A stretch of DNA of 64,000 bases from NCBI GenBank assembly GCA_002394395.1, contig DGTR01000034.1, positions 1 through 64,000 on the forward strand, written 5' to 3'. The notes below the pieces were generated by a model. That model saw only the letters and a list, made by a program, of their open reading frames with translations. It ran no database searches and was not told where the DNA came from. Position 1 is the first letter of the stretch. Each line of letters begins with the position of its first letter. Shown piece after piece: positions 34,131 through 42,521 of the stretch. The stretch is from Bacteroidales bacterium UBA4331 (GTDB lineage Bacteria; Bacteroidota; Bacteroidia; Bacteroidales; Paludibacteraceae). Position numbers and translations under genes: made by a program.

Positions 34131-35350
34131 ATCTAATCACTATCATACAAGTTATCGCAATTCTATTTGGACTGACAGACTTTTTGACTGAGCGGTATCC
34201 TCGTCTGCAGCGGGATATCTACTATATCTCTCTATTCACCATCACTTTCCTTTTCACCATTAAGTATTACTATGGGGCGGATATTTGGAATTACGTCCAC
34301 TTCTACAAAGAGCTCAGCCCCTCTCCGAAATACGTATGGCATCACAGCAACTCTATCCCGCATAATTTCGAATTGGGATATGCTCTGCTATGCTCCGCTA
34401 TGAAAAGTATCGGAATTTCCTTTTATTGGATGACAGCTATTATCAGTTTGTTTTATTTTACAGTCATCGCGCTACTGTTTAGGAATATTCCCCACAAACG
34501 CTCTTTTGCTTTAGCCATTCTGGTCGTGTTGGATTTTAACTGTATTTTCGCTACATATCGTCAGTGTTTGGCGGTAAGTTGTTTTATTCTTTTTGTATTA
34601 TGTTTTAGAGATAGGAAATACCTTATTAGCGTAATAATGGCGGTGCTAACGGTACTATTCCATAAATCAGGCATTTTTGCAGTAAGTCTTACCGGCTTGT
34701 TGATGCTCATTCCTGCTCGCAAAGACTCAGCTTCGCTTTACCAATTATTATTTTTGGTACTTATTTTGACCCTCATCATGCCTATCGCACAAATCTCTGA
34801 GTCGTTTATTATGCATTTACCGCTACCCTCATCCTATCTTCATTCCCTGCAACATCATTTGACTTTAGGTCGGCAAATTCAAACTGTTTTTATCGTATAT
34901 GCGGTCACTCTCTTTGTGATTGCTTATTTCACGCAATATAACAGATCCCGAATACAAGCTATCACCGTTTCAGTCATTGCGGGTTTGATTCTTGTGGCAT
35001 TTATGTATCAATATTACTACCTATTGGTACGGTTGCGGTCGTATTTTTTGCCCTTAGTCATCACTTTTGCTTTCGGTTTGGTACAAGGGAGCGAAGAGCA
35101 AGGAAGAAGAGTGCCCTATGGAGCGCTGGTCAAACAGGCTGCATTCTTTCTGTTGCTGCTCTACATGAGTTACGCAACATATGCTTTCAACCGGGATACA
35201 AAAAAAATGAAAAGCAATATATATATCGCTTCTACTGTTTTCGATCTATTAGACCACCGATCCTCCGACATAGAAAAATCGCAAATGAACAAAGCCATAA
35301 AGTTTTGGAAAGAAGATTTTATGAAAGACACCCATAATAAAGTAAACTAA
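34127..35350 (+). CDS. Wzy/EpsG-like polysaccharide polymerase
   Basis: A 407-residue membrane protein with about 10-11 helices and a large loop in the middle. The N-terminal YYGADIWNYVHFYKEL and NFELGYALLCSAMKSIG resemble EpsG-family polymerases, which join repeat units on the periplasmic side. It overlaps the flippase by 4 bases (ATGA). G+C is lower than in the housekeeping genes, usual for polysaccharide loci. Confidence 0.8.
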   Translation: MNLITIIQVIAILFGLTDFLTERYPRLQRDIYYISLFTITFLFTIKYYYGADIWNYVHFYKELSPSPKYVWHHSNSIPHNFELGYALLCSAMKSIGISFYWMTAIISLFYFTVIALLFRNIPHKRSFALAILVVLDFNCIFATYRQCLAVSCFILFVLCFRDRKYLISVIMAVLTVLFHKSGIFAVSLTGLLMLIPARKDSASLYQLLFLVLILTLIMPIAQISESFIMHLPLPSSYLHSLQHHLTLGRQIQTVFIVYAVTLFVIAYFTQYNRSRIQAITVSVIAGLILVAFMYQYYYLLVRLRSYFLPLVITFAFGLVQGSEEQGRRVPYGALVKQAAFFLLLLYMSYATYAFNRDTKKMKSNIYIASTVFDLLDHRSSDIEKSQMNKAIKFWKEDFMKDTHNKVN

Positions 35351-36180
35351 TGTTACACATCCTCTTATCAACATATAACGGAGAACGGTTTATATCCGAA
35401 CAGATTGACTCCATCTTGGCGCAAACGTACACCCGATGGCGGCTCTATATACGGGATGATGGTTCCAAGGATGGTACGATGACTATACTGCGTACGTACG
35501 CGCAGAAATACCCTGGGAAGATTATGGTGGATGAGAGTGAACCGGGAGGTCTCGGTGCAATGCGGTCATTCGAGTATCTTTTGGCGCATCATGGAGATGC
35601 GGAATATTTCGCTTTTTCGGATCAGGACGATGTGTGGCTGCCTGATAAGATAGAGATAAGTCTTGCGGCGATGGAGCAAGCCGAGCAAAGCCATCCGAAC
35701 CAACCGATTGTGGTACACACTGATCTCCGGGTAGTGGATGAGAATCTGAACGAACTATCTCCCTCCTTCTGGAGCTACGGAGGTATTCACCCTGATATCT
35801 TAGACGGAAAAATCCATTATTTGGCAATCTGTAACAGCGTTACCGGGTGCGCGATGATTATGAACAAAAAAGCGCAAACAGTCGTCATTCCCTTCCCTTT
35901 ACATGTTTTCATGCACGACGCATGGATTGGCATTCGGGTGTTGGAGCAAGGCGGAAAAGTCCTTCCGATTGCAACTCCGACTATCCTCTATCGCCAACAC
36001 GGCGACAATGTGTGTGGGGCACAGCGGTATCGCTTCCGGCTGACTAATCTCCGCCAAAAATACCAATGGGCAGTCCGCAGTTACCAAACAGGACATCCAC
36101 TTGTATTCCGTAACGTGTTCCATTTCTTATGGTGGAAAATACGGTATTTTATCACCCTTCATACCCTCAGCACCTCATGA
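35350..36180 (+). CDS. Glycosyltransferase family 2
   Basis: 276 residues, GT-A fold. The nucleotide-binding start ILLSTYNGERFISEQIDSI (4-22) and the acidic motif FSDQDDVW (about 92-99) are plain. This subgroup (QDDVWLPDKI, later HDAWIG) is often rhamnosyltransferase-like; donor and acceptor are unknown. Its start base overlaps the polymerase stop. Confidence 0.88.
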   Translation: MLHILLSTYNGERFISEQIDSILAQTYTRWRLYIRDDGSKDGTMTILRTYAQKYPGKIMVDESEPGGLGAMRSFEYLLAHHGDAEYFAFSDQDDVWLPDKIEISLAAMEQAEQSHPNQPIVVHTDLRVVDENLNELSPSFWSYGGIHPDILDGKIHYLAICNSVTGCAMIMNKKAQTVVIPFPLHVFMHDAWIGIRVLEQGGKVLPIATPTILYRQHGDNVCGAQRYRFRLTNLRQKYQWAVRSYQTGHPLVFRNVFHFLWWKIRYFITLHTLSTS

Positions 36181-37253
36181 AAATAGCCTTTCTTATTCAA
36201 GATATATCGACTGAAGGCGGAACCGAACGCACCACTTGCTGCTTGGCGCAGGAGTTGGCGCGGAGAGGTCATGAAGTGTCAGTGGTGTCTGTTTTTCGCA
36301 ATGAGCCTCAGCCTTATTATACCGCGGTGGGGGTGGCGTTCATATACCTGACTCACGAAGCATATACGCTCCGCGAAACGGTCTTGGCGCGTATAAAGAA
36401 GGCTTGGCGACAAAGGACGCTTGTCCGTTCATGCAAGGTGCTACAGGAAGCGGATTGCATCATCTGCCAGAAGATTGCAGCCTCGTTTATGACATGGTCG
36501 GCGGGATTCGGACACAAATCGGTAGCCTGCGAGCATTACCGATATACGATGTACAATGCCGCAATCCGCAGACTCCGCAAACGGCTCTACTGTCATATGA
36601 GTGCCGTTGTGACACTGACCGAGAACGACCAGAAAGCATTCGAACGAAGCGGACTGAGAAATGTGTTCTGTATTCCAAATATGGTCTCCATTTCACCACT
36701 TCCTTATCACGGGGAGAACTCTAAACGAATCGTTTCCGTAGGACGCCTCACATCGCAAAAAGGCTACGACCTGCTGCTTCAATCGATCGCACTGATAGCT
36801 GACAAGATGGGGGATTTCTACATTGATATATATGGCGAAGGAGATGACAGACCTGCCTTAGAGGCGCAATGTCGTCGGTTAGGATTAAACGAACGGGTAC
36901 ATTTTCCGGGTTATTGCACTCAGATCGAATCCATCTATGCAGAGAGTGCCTTCTATGTCATGAGTTCGCGGTTTGAGGGCTTCCCGATGGTACTGTTAGA
37001 GGCAGCATCATGCGGACTGCCTATCGTCAGTTTTGATTGTCCGGAAGGTCCTGCAATCTTATTGAGAAACGGAGGAGGAATACTCGTCGAAAGAGAAAAC
37101 GTACCTGCTTTAGGACAAGCGATTCTAACGATGATCCAAAACCCTGCGCTGCGTGACAAGAGTCATAGTGAAAGCGCAGCTATCATTGCGCCCTATCTGC
37201 CCTCAAAAATTGGCAAACAATGGGAAGAACTATTTAAGAATTTGAGCAAATAA
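36177..37253 (+). CDS. Glycosyltransferase family 4
   Basis: 358 residues from the ATG at 36177 (MKIAFLIQDIST), which overlaps the preceding stop as ATGA. Longer upstream starts run into the neighbouring gene. GT-B fold: N-terminal TEGGTERTTCCLAQELARRGH, C-terminal donor-binding SVGRLTSQKGYDLLLQS and SRFEGFPMVLLEAASCGLP with the E-x7-E motif. Retaining sugar transferase in repeat-unit assembly; sugar unknown. Confidence 0.9.
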   Translation: MKIAFLIQDISTEGGTERTTCCLAQELARRGHEVSVVSVFRNEPQPYYTAVGVAFIYLTHEAYTLRETVLARIKKAWRQRTLVRSCKVLQEADCIICQKIAASFMTWSAGFGHKSVACEHYRYTMYNAAIRRLRKRLYCHMSAVVTLTENDQKAFERSGLRNVFCIPNMVSISPLPYHGENSKRIVSVGRLTSQKGYDLLLQSIALIADKMGDFYIDIYGEGDDRPALEAQCRRLGLNERVHFPGYCTQIESIYAESAFYVMSSRFEGFPMVLLEAASCGLPIVSFDCPEGPAILLRNGGGILVERENVPALGQAILTMIQNPALRDKSHSESAAIIAPYLPSKIGKQWEELFKNLSK

Positions 37254-37256
37254 TAT

Positions 37257-38015
37257 ATGAATAACAACTTAGTATCTATCATCACGCCGCTCTATAATGC
37301 TGAGCGATTTGTGGGGCAGACGATAGAGAGTGTCTTAGCGCAGACATATCCGCATTGGGAGATGATCGTGGTCAATGACGGCAGCAAGGATAATGGGCCG
37401 GATATAGTGCGTTCTTATACAGAGAAAGATCCGCGCATCAAGCTTTTGGATCAACCCAATGGAGGGTGCGCTTCAGCTCGAAACCATGGACTCAAAGAAG
37501 CGCAGGGCCGGTACTATTGTTTCCTTGACTCGGATGACTATTGGGATCCGACATTTTTAGAGGAACAGATATCCTTTTTGGAGCAACACGATGCAGCGAT
37601 TGTCACCTGTTCCGTACGCCGTGTGGATGAGGAAGGGAAAGAAATCCTCCAACCGCAAATAGTACCCGAACGGATGAATTACTACGACATCCTCAAGAGT
37701 TGTAACCTTCCTTGTCTGGCTACGATGATTGATGCAAGCAAACTGCACGACATCCGTTTTCATGAGGAGTTGCATAACTTGCGAGACGACTATGCTCTTT
37801 GGCTTTCACTCATGAGACAGACCGACTACGCGTACGGCAATCAGAAAATCCTTGCTAACTATCGTCTCTCGGCAAATCAGGTAACAGGCAATAAACGCAA
37901 AGTCATCATTCCGCAGTTTATGGTCAACTACAAAGTAGAGAAATTAGGCTTTTGCCGAAGTCTCTATTACTTGGGACATTGGGCATGGAACGGCTATAAG
38001 AAATACCGTAAATAA
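37257..38015 (+). CDS. Glycosyltransferase family 2
   Basis: 252 residues, GT-A fold. VSIITPLYNAERFVGQTIES (6-25), VVNDGSKDNG and the metal-binding FLDSDDYW (about 88-95) are present. Typical of small transferases adding one sugar to a lipid-linked unit. Third transferase of the operon. Confidence 0.9.
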   Translation: MNNNLVSIITPLYNAERFVGQTIESVLAQTYPHWEMIVVNDGSKDNGPDIVRSYTEKDPRIKLLDQPNGGCASARNHGLKEAQGRYYCFLDSDDYWDPTFLEEQISFLEQHDAAIVTCSVRRVDEEGKEILQPQIVPERMNYYDILKSCNLPCLATMIDASKLHDIRFHEELHNLRDDYALWLSLMRQTDYAYGNQKILANYRLSANQVTGNKRKVIIPQFMVNYKVEKLGFCRSLYYLGHWAWNGYKKYRK

Positions 38016-38016
38016 T

Positions 38017-38847
38017 ATGCTGAACATCTCTATCGTGTTATATCATCCGAAATGGGAGCAGGAGGTTCTACCTCTTGTTCAGGAGCTGCTGCGTGTGCGG
38101 TGTTTGCGGAAGATATACCTCCTGGATAACACGGCGCCGGAGTACCGCAAGGCGGAGATTGCGAAGCAGAAAGAGACCCTTGCTGCACAGTTCAGGACGG
38201 ATAAACTGCGGTACATGGCGATGAGCGAGAACCTCGGTTACGGCCGGGCGCATAATATCGCTCTGCGTGAGAGTGCATACTACCGGACGGAGTTTCATCT
38301 GGTGATGAATTGCGACATCCGCGTCAAAGCGGAAGATATAGACGCGATGTGTGAACGGATGGAGGCGTACCCTTTGGTGGGTCAGATGATGCCGAAAGTG
38401 GAGAACCCCGACGGCTCGCAACAATACCTCGCAAAAAGACTTCCGTCACCGATAGATGTCTTCGGCCGTCGGTTCTTGCCGGCATGGATGATGGCGCGGC
38501 GGAATAAGCGCTACGAGTTGCGCGATATGGACCTCAGCCATCCGATCAATGCACCATACCTCAGCGGTTGTTTCATGCTGCTGCGTACGAAAGCGGCGGT
38601 GGAGGCAGGGCTCTTTGACGAGCGGTATTTCATGTACCCCGAGGATATAGACCTCACGCGTACCATCCATCGCAACTACCTCACGCTCTATTACCCCGAA
38701 TGGACCATCGTTCACGCCCATGCGCGTGAGTCCTATAAGAATAAGCATTTGCTGTGGGTGCATATCCAAAACATGTGCCGGTATTTCAATAAATGGGGCT
38801 GGATATGGGATCGTGAGCGATGGACGTTTAACTGGCAACTAAAATAA
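38017..38847 (+). CDS. Glycosyltransferase family 2, rhamnosyl/Galf-type
   Basis: 276 residues. NISIVLYHPKWEQEV opens the nucleotide-binding half. ENLGYGRAHNIALRES and VMNCDIRVK replace the usual DXD region. GCFMLLRTKAAVEAGLFDERYFMYPEDIDL is the signature of WbbL/GlfT-like transferases (given here as one motif, residues about 186-215). A galactofuranosyl or rhamnosyl donor is likely, and glf at the head of the operon favours the former. Confidence 0.85.
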   Translation: MLNISIVLYHPKWEQEVLPLVQELLRVRCLRKIYLLDNTAPEYRKAEIAKQKETLAAQFRTDKLRYMAMSENLGYGRAHNIALRESAYYRTEFHLVMNCDIRVKAEDIDAMCERMEAYPLVGQMMPKVENPDGSQQYLAKRLPSPIDVFGRRFLPAWMMARRNKRYELRDMDLSHPINAPYLSGCFMLLRTKAAVEAGLFDERYFMYPEDIDLTRTIHRNYLTLYYPEWTIVHAHARESYKNKHLLWVHIQNMCRYFNKWGWIWDRERWTFNWQLK

Positions 38848-38854
38848 ATCAACT

Positions 38855-39751
38855 ATGGCGACACTTATTTCTCTTATTGGCGGAGCGAATGTGGACATGT
38901 CAGCCACGCTCACGGACACTTTTATCGCTGCGGACTCGAACCCCGGTCATGTGGAGGTGGGCTACGGAGGTGTGGCACGGAACATCGCCCATAACCTCAC
39001 GTTATTAGGCGCTCGTACTCAGCTTCTGACGATTTTCGGAGGAGACCTCTTCGGTGGTCTCTTGCACGACTACTGCAAGCAACAAGGCATCGATGTGCAC
39101 CTCTCGGAGCGTGAGTCGTCCTTGCGTTCGGGCTTGTATCTTTGCCTCCATAACCATGCGGGAGAGATGATAGCCGCGGTCGCAGATACAGAGGCTATCC
39201 GTCTGATCACACCGGAGTGGCTCGCCAAAAGGAGCGGTGAGTTGAACCTCTCGGATTATGTGGTGGCTGATACGAATATCGGCGAAGAAGCTATCCGATG
39301 GCTCATGGAGAATGTCACGGTGCCGCTCTTCATCGACGGTGTCAGTACGACTAAGGCGCATCGGGTGGTGAACGCCTTGCGCAAAGTCAAACTGCCGTAC
39401 CTCCATACGCTCAAACTGAATCTCAAGGAAGCGTTGGCGGTAACCGAGAAACAGACTTACGGCGAGGCGGCGCAAGAGCTGTTGGACCTCGGCGCGGCGC
39501 ATGTCTATATCACCCTCGGTAGCGAAGGCGTTTACTGCCGGACAGCAGCGGAAGAATGGCTCTTCCCTGCGTTGCCGGGAGAAATAGTGAATACGACGGG
39601 AGCCGGAGACGCGTTCCTTGCCGGAGTCGTGTACGCCCATGCGAAAGGTATCGATTTCCCGCAAACGGCGCAGTATGGTCTCATGGCGGCGCGGGCTACC
39701 CTCATGACCCCCAAAGCGGTCAATCCGGATATAGCCAATATACTTTTATAA
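38855..39751 (+). CDS. psuK: PfkB-family kinase, pseudouridine kinase
   Basis: 298 residues of the ribokinase fold: GGANVDMSA at the start, the GG motif YGGVARNIAHNL (about 37-48) and the C-terminal active site NTTGAGDAFLAG (about 245-256) with catalytic Asp. Pairing with psuG directly downstream identifies it as pseudouridine kinase, making pseudouridine 5'-phosphate. No nucleoside transporter is nearby. Confidence 0.88.
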   Translation: MATLISLIGGANVDMSATLTDTFIAADSNPGHVEVGYGGVARNIAHNLTLLGARTQLLTIFGGDLFGGLLHDYCKQQGIDVHLSERESSLRSGLYLCLHNHAGEMIAAVADTEAIRLITPEWLAKRSGELNLSDYVVADTNIGEEAIRWLMENVTVPLFIDGVSTTKAHRVVNALRKVKLPYLHTLKLNLKEALAVTEKQTYGEAAQELLDLGAAHVYITLGSEGVYCRTAAEEWLFPALPGEIVNTTGAGDAFLAGVVYAHAKGIDFPQTAQYGLMAARATLMTPKAVNPDIANILL

Positions 39752-39786
39752 CATCACATATAATACGTCAAATATTACACATATCC

Positions 39787-40701
39787 ATGAATGCATATCT
39801 ATCTATTTCGCCGGAAGTGCAAGAGGCACTGAAGGCAGGCAAGCCCGTTGTGGCTTTGGAATCAACGATCATCAGTCACGGCATGCCGTATCCGCAGAAC
39901 GTGGAGACGGCGCTTAAGGTGGAGCAGACGATTCGCGAGAACGGAGCTGTTCCTGCAACGATAGCCATCATCGGCGGACAACTCAAAGCCGGTTGTACTC
40001 CCGAGGAGATCGAGTATCTGGGAAAGAAAGGCCAGGCGGTTATCAAAGCTTCGAGGCGTGACTTGCCGGTGCTCATCGCCCGCAAGGCTGATGGTGCCAC
40101 GACGGTTACCACAACGATGATCATCGCTGCCATGGCGGGTATCCGGGTGTTCGCTACCGGTGGTATCGGCGGCGTACACCGCGGTGCGCAGCAGACGTTT
40201 GACATCTCTGCAGACCTCGAGGAACTCGCTCAGACACCGGTCATGGTCGTTTGTGCGGGAGCCAAATCGATTCTCGATCTCGGTCTGACACTCGAGTACC
40301 TGGAGACAAAGGGCGTGCCGGTGATAGGTTATGGAACAGAGGAACTACCTGCGTTCTATACCCGTCATAGCGGCTTCAAGGTCGATTACCGTATCGACAC
40401 TCCCGAAGAGTTGGCTGCGGCTTTCAAGGCAAAAATGGATTGCGGTCTCAAAGGCGGCATGCTCGTCACGAACCCTATCCCTGAGGAGTTCTCGATGCCA
40501 AAAGAGGTGATTGACAAAGCCATCGATCAGGCCCTCAGGGAGATGGACGAAGCCGGCATCCATGGCAAACAGTGTACGCCTTTCCTGCTGGCGAAAGTCA
40601 AAGATCTCACCGGCGGCGAGAGTCTGGCGTCGAACATCCAATTAGTACTGAATAACGCCCGCCTTGCGGCAAAAACTGCAAAAGCCTTATGCGAAAAATA
40701 A
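39787..40701 (+). CDS. psuG: Pseudouridine-5'-phosphate glycosidase
   Basis: Splits pseudouridine 5'-phosphate into uracil and ribose 5-phosphate. 304 residues from ATG 39787 (MNAYLSISPEV). Hallmarks are VALESTIISHGMPYPQN (about 22-38), ADGATTVTTTMIIA, FATGGIGGVHRG (about 118-129) and the VCAGAKSILDLGLTLEYLET segment. The family has an active-site lysine and a Mn site. The last 13 bases overlap the next gene. Confidence 0.95.
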   Translation: MNAYLSISPEVQEALKAGKPVVALESTIISHGMPYPQNVETALKVEQTIRENGAVPATIAIIGGQLKAGCTPEEIEYLGKKGQAVIKASRRDLPVLIARKADGATTVTTTMIIAAMAGIRVFATGGIGGVHRGAQQTFDISADLEELAQTPVMVVCAGAKSILDLGLTLEYLETKGVPVIGYGTEELPAFYTRHSGFKVDYRIDTPEELAAAFKAKMDCGLKGGMLVTNPIPEEFSMPKEVIDKAIDQALREMDEAGIHGKQCTPFLLAKVKDLTGGESLASNIQLVLNNARLAAKTAKALCEK

Positions 40702-41432
40702 AATTCTATACTCTGTACTCTGTACTCTGTGTTCTTATATTCTCATCCTGCCACCGTCAGACGCAAGTGGTCTCGGTGACGACGGAAGCCATTCCTGTAG
40801 ATGCCTCTGCGGACGCTATCCAAGATAGTTCTTACATCGCTTATCTGGCACCGACCAAAGCGGCGCTTGAAGCGGATATGAATGTGCAGATCGGTTATGC
40901 CCCCGAACGAATGTGGGTGGACGGGCCGGAGTGTCCGATGCTTAACTGGGCGACGGAGGCTTTGTGGGAAGCGGCAAAGAAAGTGTACCCCGGTCAGGTG
41001 GATATAGCGATTGCAAACATGGGAGGAATGCGGTGTGCCTGGGACGCGGGACCCGTGACCAAGAGAAGTGTTTTTGAACTCATGCCGTTTGATAACGAAC
41101 TGGTTGTCCTGACCCTCAAGGGAGAAGATATCCTCGCGCTCTGCGAGTCCTTCGTGCGGTACGGAGGTCAAGGCGTAGCAGGAATGCGTGTAACGGCGGT
41201 TGATGGTAAACTGGCGGAAGTGACCATTGCCGGCAAAGCAGTCGATCCGCAGGCATCGTACACGGTTGCTACCAGCGATTACCTCTCCGGTGGTGCCGAC
41301 CATATGGATGCGCTCACGCATTATTCGGAGTGTTGGAAGAGTGACCTTCTAATCCGCGACCTCTACCTCGAGGCCGTACAACAACAAGATACCATACAGG
41401 CTGTCGTAGATGGCAGAATGACAATATTATGA
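40689..41432 (+). CDS. Lipoprotein with only the 5'-nucleotidase C-terminal domain
   Basis: 247 residues. The lipobox is SSC at Cys21. The rest is the substrate-binding domain of UshA-type 5'-nucleotidases: IAIANMGGMRCAWDAG (about 107-122), FELMPFDNELVVLTLKG (about 130-146) and DYLSGGADHMDAL (about 198-210). The metal-binding phosphoesterase domain is absent. In related Bacteroidota it is often a separate neighbouring gene, but none is seen here, so the protein may work with a partner elsewhere. The signal-peptide core is encoded by three TACTCTG heptamers. Confidence 0.88.
   Translation: MRKIKFYTLYSVLCVLIFSSCHRQTQVVSVTTEAIPVDASADAIQDSSYIAYLAPTKAALEADMNVQIGYAPERMWVDGPECPMLNWATEALWEAAKKVYPGQVDIAIANMGGMRCAWDAGPVTKRSVFELMPFDNELVVLTLKGEDILALCESFVRYGGQGVAGMRVTAVDGKLAEVTIAGKAVDPQASYTVATSDYLSGGADHMDALTHYSECWKSDLLIRDLYLEAVQQQDTIQAVVDGRMTIL
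40709..40729 (+). repeat. Heptamer array TACTCTG x3 in a signal-peptide region
   Basis: Three exact copies. Because 7 is not a multiple of 3, the same word is read in all three frames and gives the hydrophobic run YTLYSVLCV. Confidence 0.9.
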
Positions 41433-41686
41433 GTAAGAAATTCTTAATCTGCATGAATGCACTACTCGGCGCCCTCAGTATGATGCTGGCGGGTTGTCAT
41501 GTGCAGAAAAAAGCGAATCCAGCGGAGCAGCAGGAGTCAGACAACAAACCAGTACAGGAGGTTAGAGAACCGGAGCCGGAGGTCAAACCGCTCTACGGCG
41601 TGCCTGTGCCCGATGAGCCCATTAAGTGCAAGTACGGAGCACCGGCCCCTCGCAAGTACGGACCACCGCCCCCTCGGCAGAAATAA
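41429..41686 (+). CDS. Small Pro-rich lipoprotein with YGxPxP repeats
   Basis: 85 residues. Signal peptide with lipobox LAGC (Cys23), an acidic spacer, then LYGVPVP, KYGAPAP and KYGPPPP. Short lipoproteins ending in YG.P repeats are common in Bacteroidales; their role is unknown. It overlaps the upstream stop codon (ATGA), and its last 65 bases overlap the end of the convergent LD-carboxypeptidase gene. The overlap contains a near-perfect 24-bp tandem duplication. Confidence 0.75.
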   Translation: MSKKFLICMNALLGALSMMLAGCHVQKKANPAEQQESDNKPVQEVREPEPEVKPLYGVPVPDEPIKCKYGAPAPRKYGPPPPRQK

Positions 41687-42521
41687 TCATCCGGGTCGGC
41701 ACGCCTAACCATAACGGCAAGTTGTGCTCCACATGTCCCACCGGCGCATTGAAAAGAATGGGGTAGTCGTAATCTGCGACGGCCTCTTTTATGGTCTCAT
41801 AGATGGTACAACCCATTCCCGGATCGTCCTCGCAGTCCGTGAATTGTCCTACAATCAGACCGCTCAGATGCGCCAACACGCCGCTCAGTTTGAGATTGCG
41901 AATCATACGGTCAATGTGGTAATGACGCTCGCAGATATCTTCGATAAGGAGAATCGGAAATTGTTCGCGGAAGAGATCGTCCCTAAGCCCATACCGGGTT
42001 CCTTGTAAACCGTATAAGACAGATAAGTTACCGCCTACAACCGGAGCGTAAACTGTCCCGAGTTGGTTCAGCGGGTGAGCCGGCCAATGATAATCCATGC
42101 GCTCATCAGCCAGGAGGCGACGCAGCGCCATAATCGGTTCCGAGTCCTCCGGGAGGGTGGCGATGTGTTTGCACATAATACCGTGGATGGAGAACTGGTC
42201 GTGATAGGCGGATAACTGGTGAAGCGCGGTAATGTCGCTAAAACCGATAATGGGTTTTCCGATAGGAGCAATGCGGTCGATGATGCGTTGCAATCCGTAT
42301 CCGCCGCGCGAACAAAGGATGAAATCTACATCGCTGTCCGCCAGCGCCGCATTGAGATCCGAAGCCCGCTGTTCATCTGTTCCGGCAAAACGTCCCCATT
42401 GCGCGCGTGCGTACGCGCCCTCGCTCACTTTATATCCCCACGCGCGCAGGCGTGCAGAGGCTTGGTCAATATAGGTCGGGTCGATGACACCGGACGGAGA
42501 AATGATACGAATATGTTTCAT
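41622..42521 (-). CDS. ldcA: LD-carboxypeptidase (S66 family)
   Basis: 299 residues. Cuts the terminal D-Ala from tetrapeptides during peptidoglycan recycling. The nucleophile is in CSRGGYG (about 94-100), with GFSDITALH (about 114-122) and the catalytic Glu/His region in GGNLSVL and NAPVGHVEHNLPLWLG. The last 20 or so residues (EGAVVRTCEGPVLRTCT) go beyond the usual end and are repetitive. They are encoded antisense to the repeats of the small lipoprotein gene. Gene symbol by function; the bacterial name could also be mccF-like. Confidence 0.88.
   Translation of the reverse strand: MKHIRIISPSGVIDPTYIDQASARLRAWGYKVSEGAYARAQWGRFAGTDEQRASDLNAALADSDVDFILCSRGGYGLQRIIDRIAPIGKPIIGFSDITALHQLSAYHDQFSIHGIMCKHIATLPEDSEPIMALRRLLADERMDYHWPAHPLNQLGTVYAPVVGGNLSVLYGLQGTRYGLRDDLFREQFPILLIEDICERHYHIDRMIRNLKLSGVLAHLSGLIVGQFTDCEDDPGMGCTIYETIKEAVADYDYPILFNAPVGHVEHNLPLWLGVPTRMIISAEGAVVRTCEGPVLRTCT

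Noticed and set aside
39556..39786. Longer psuG start inside psuK
   Set aside because: The extra 77 residues overlap psuK and are low-quality sequence; the family starts at 39787.
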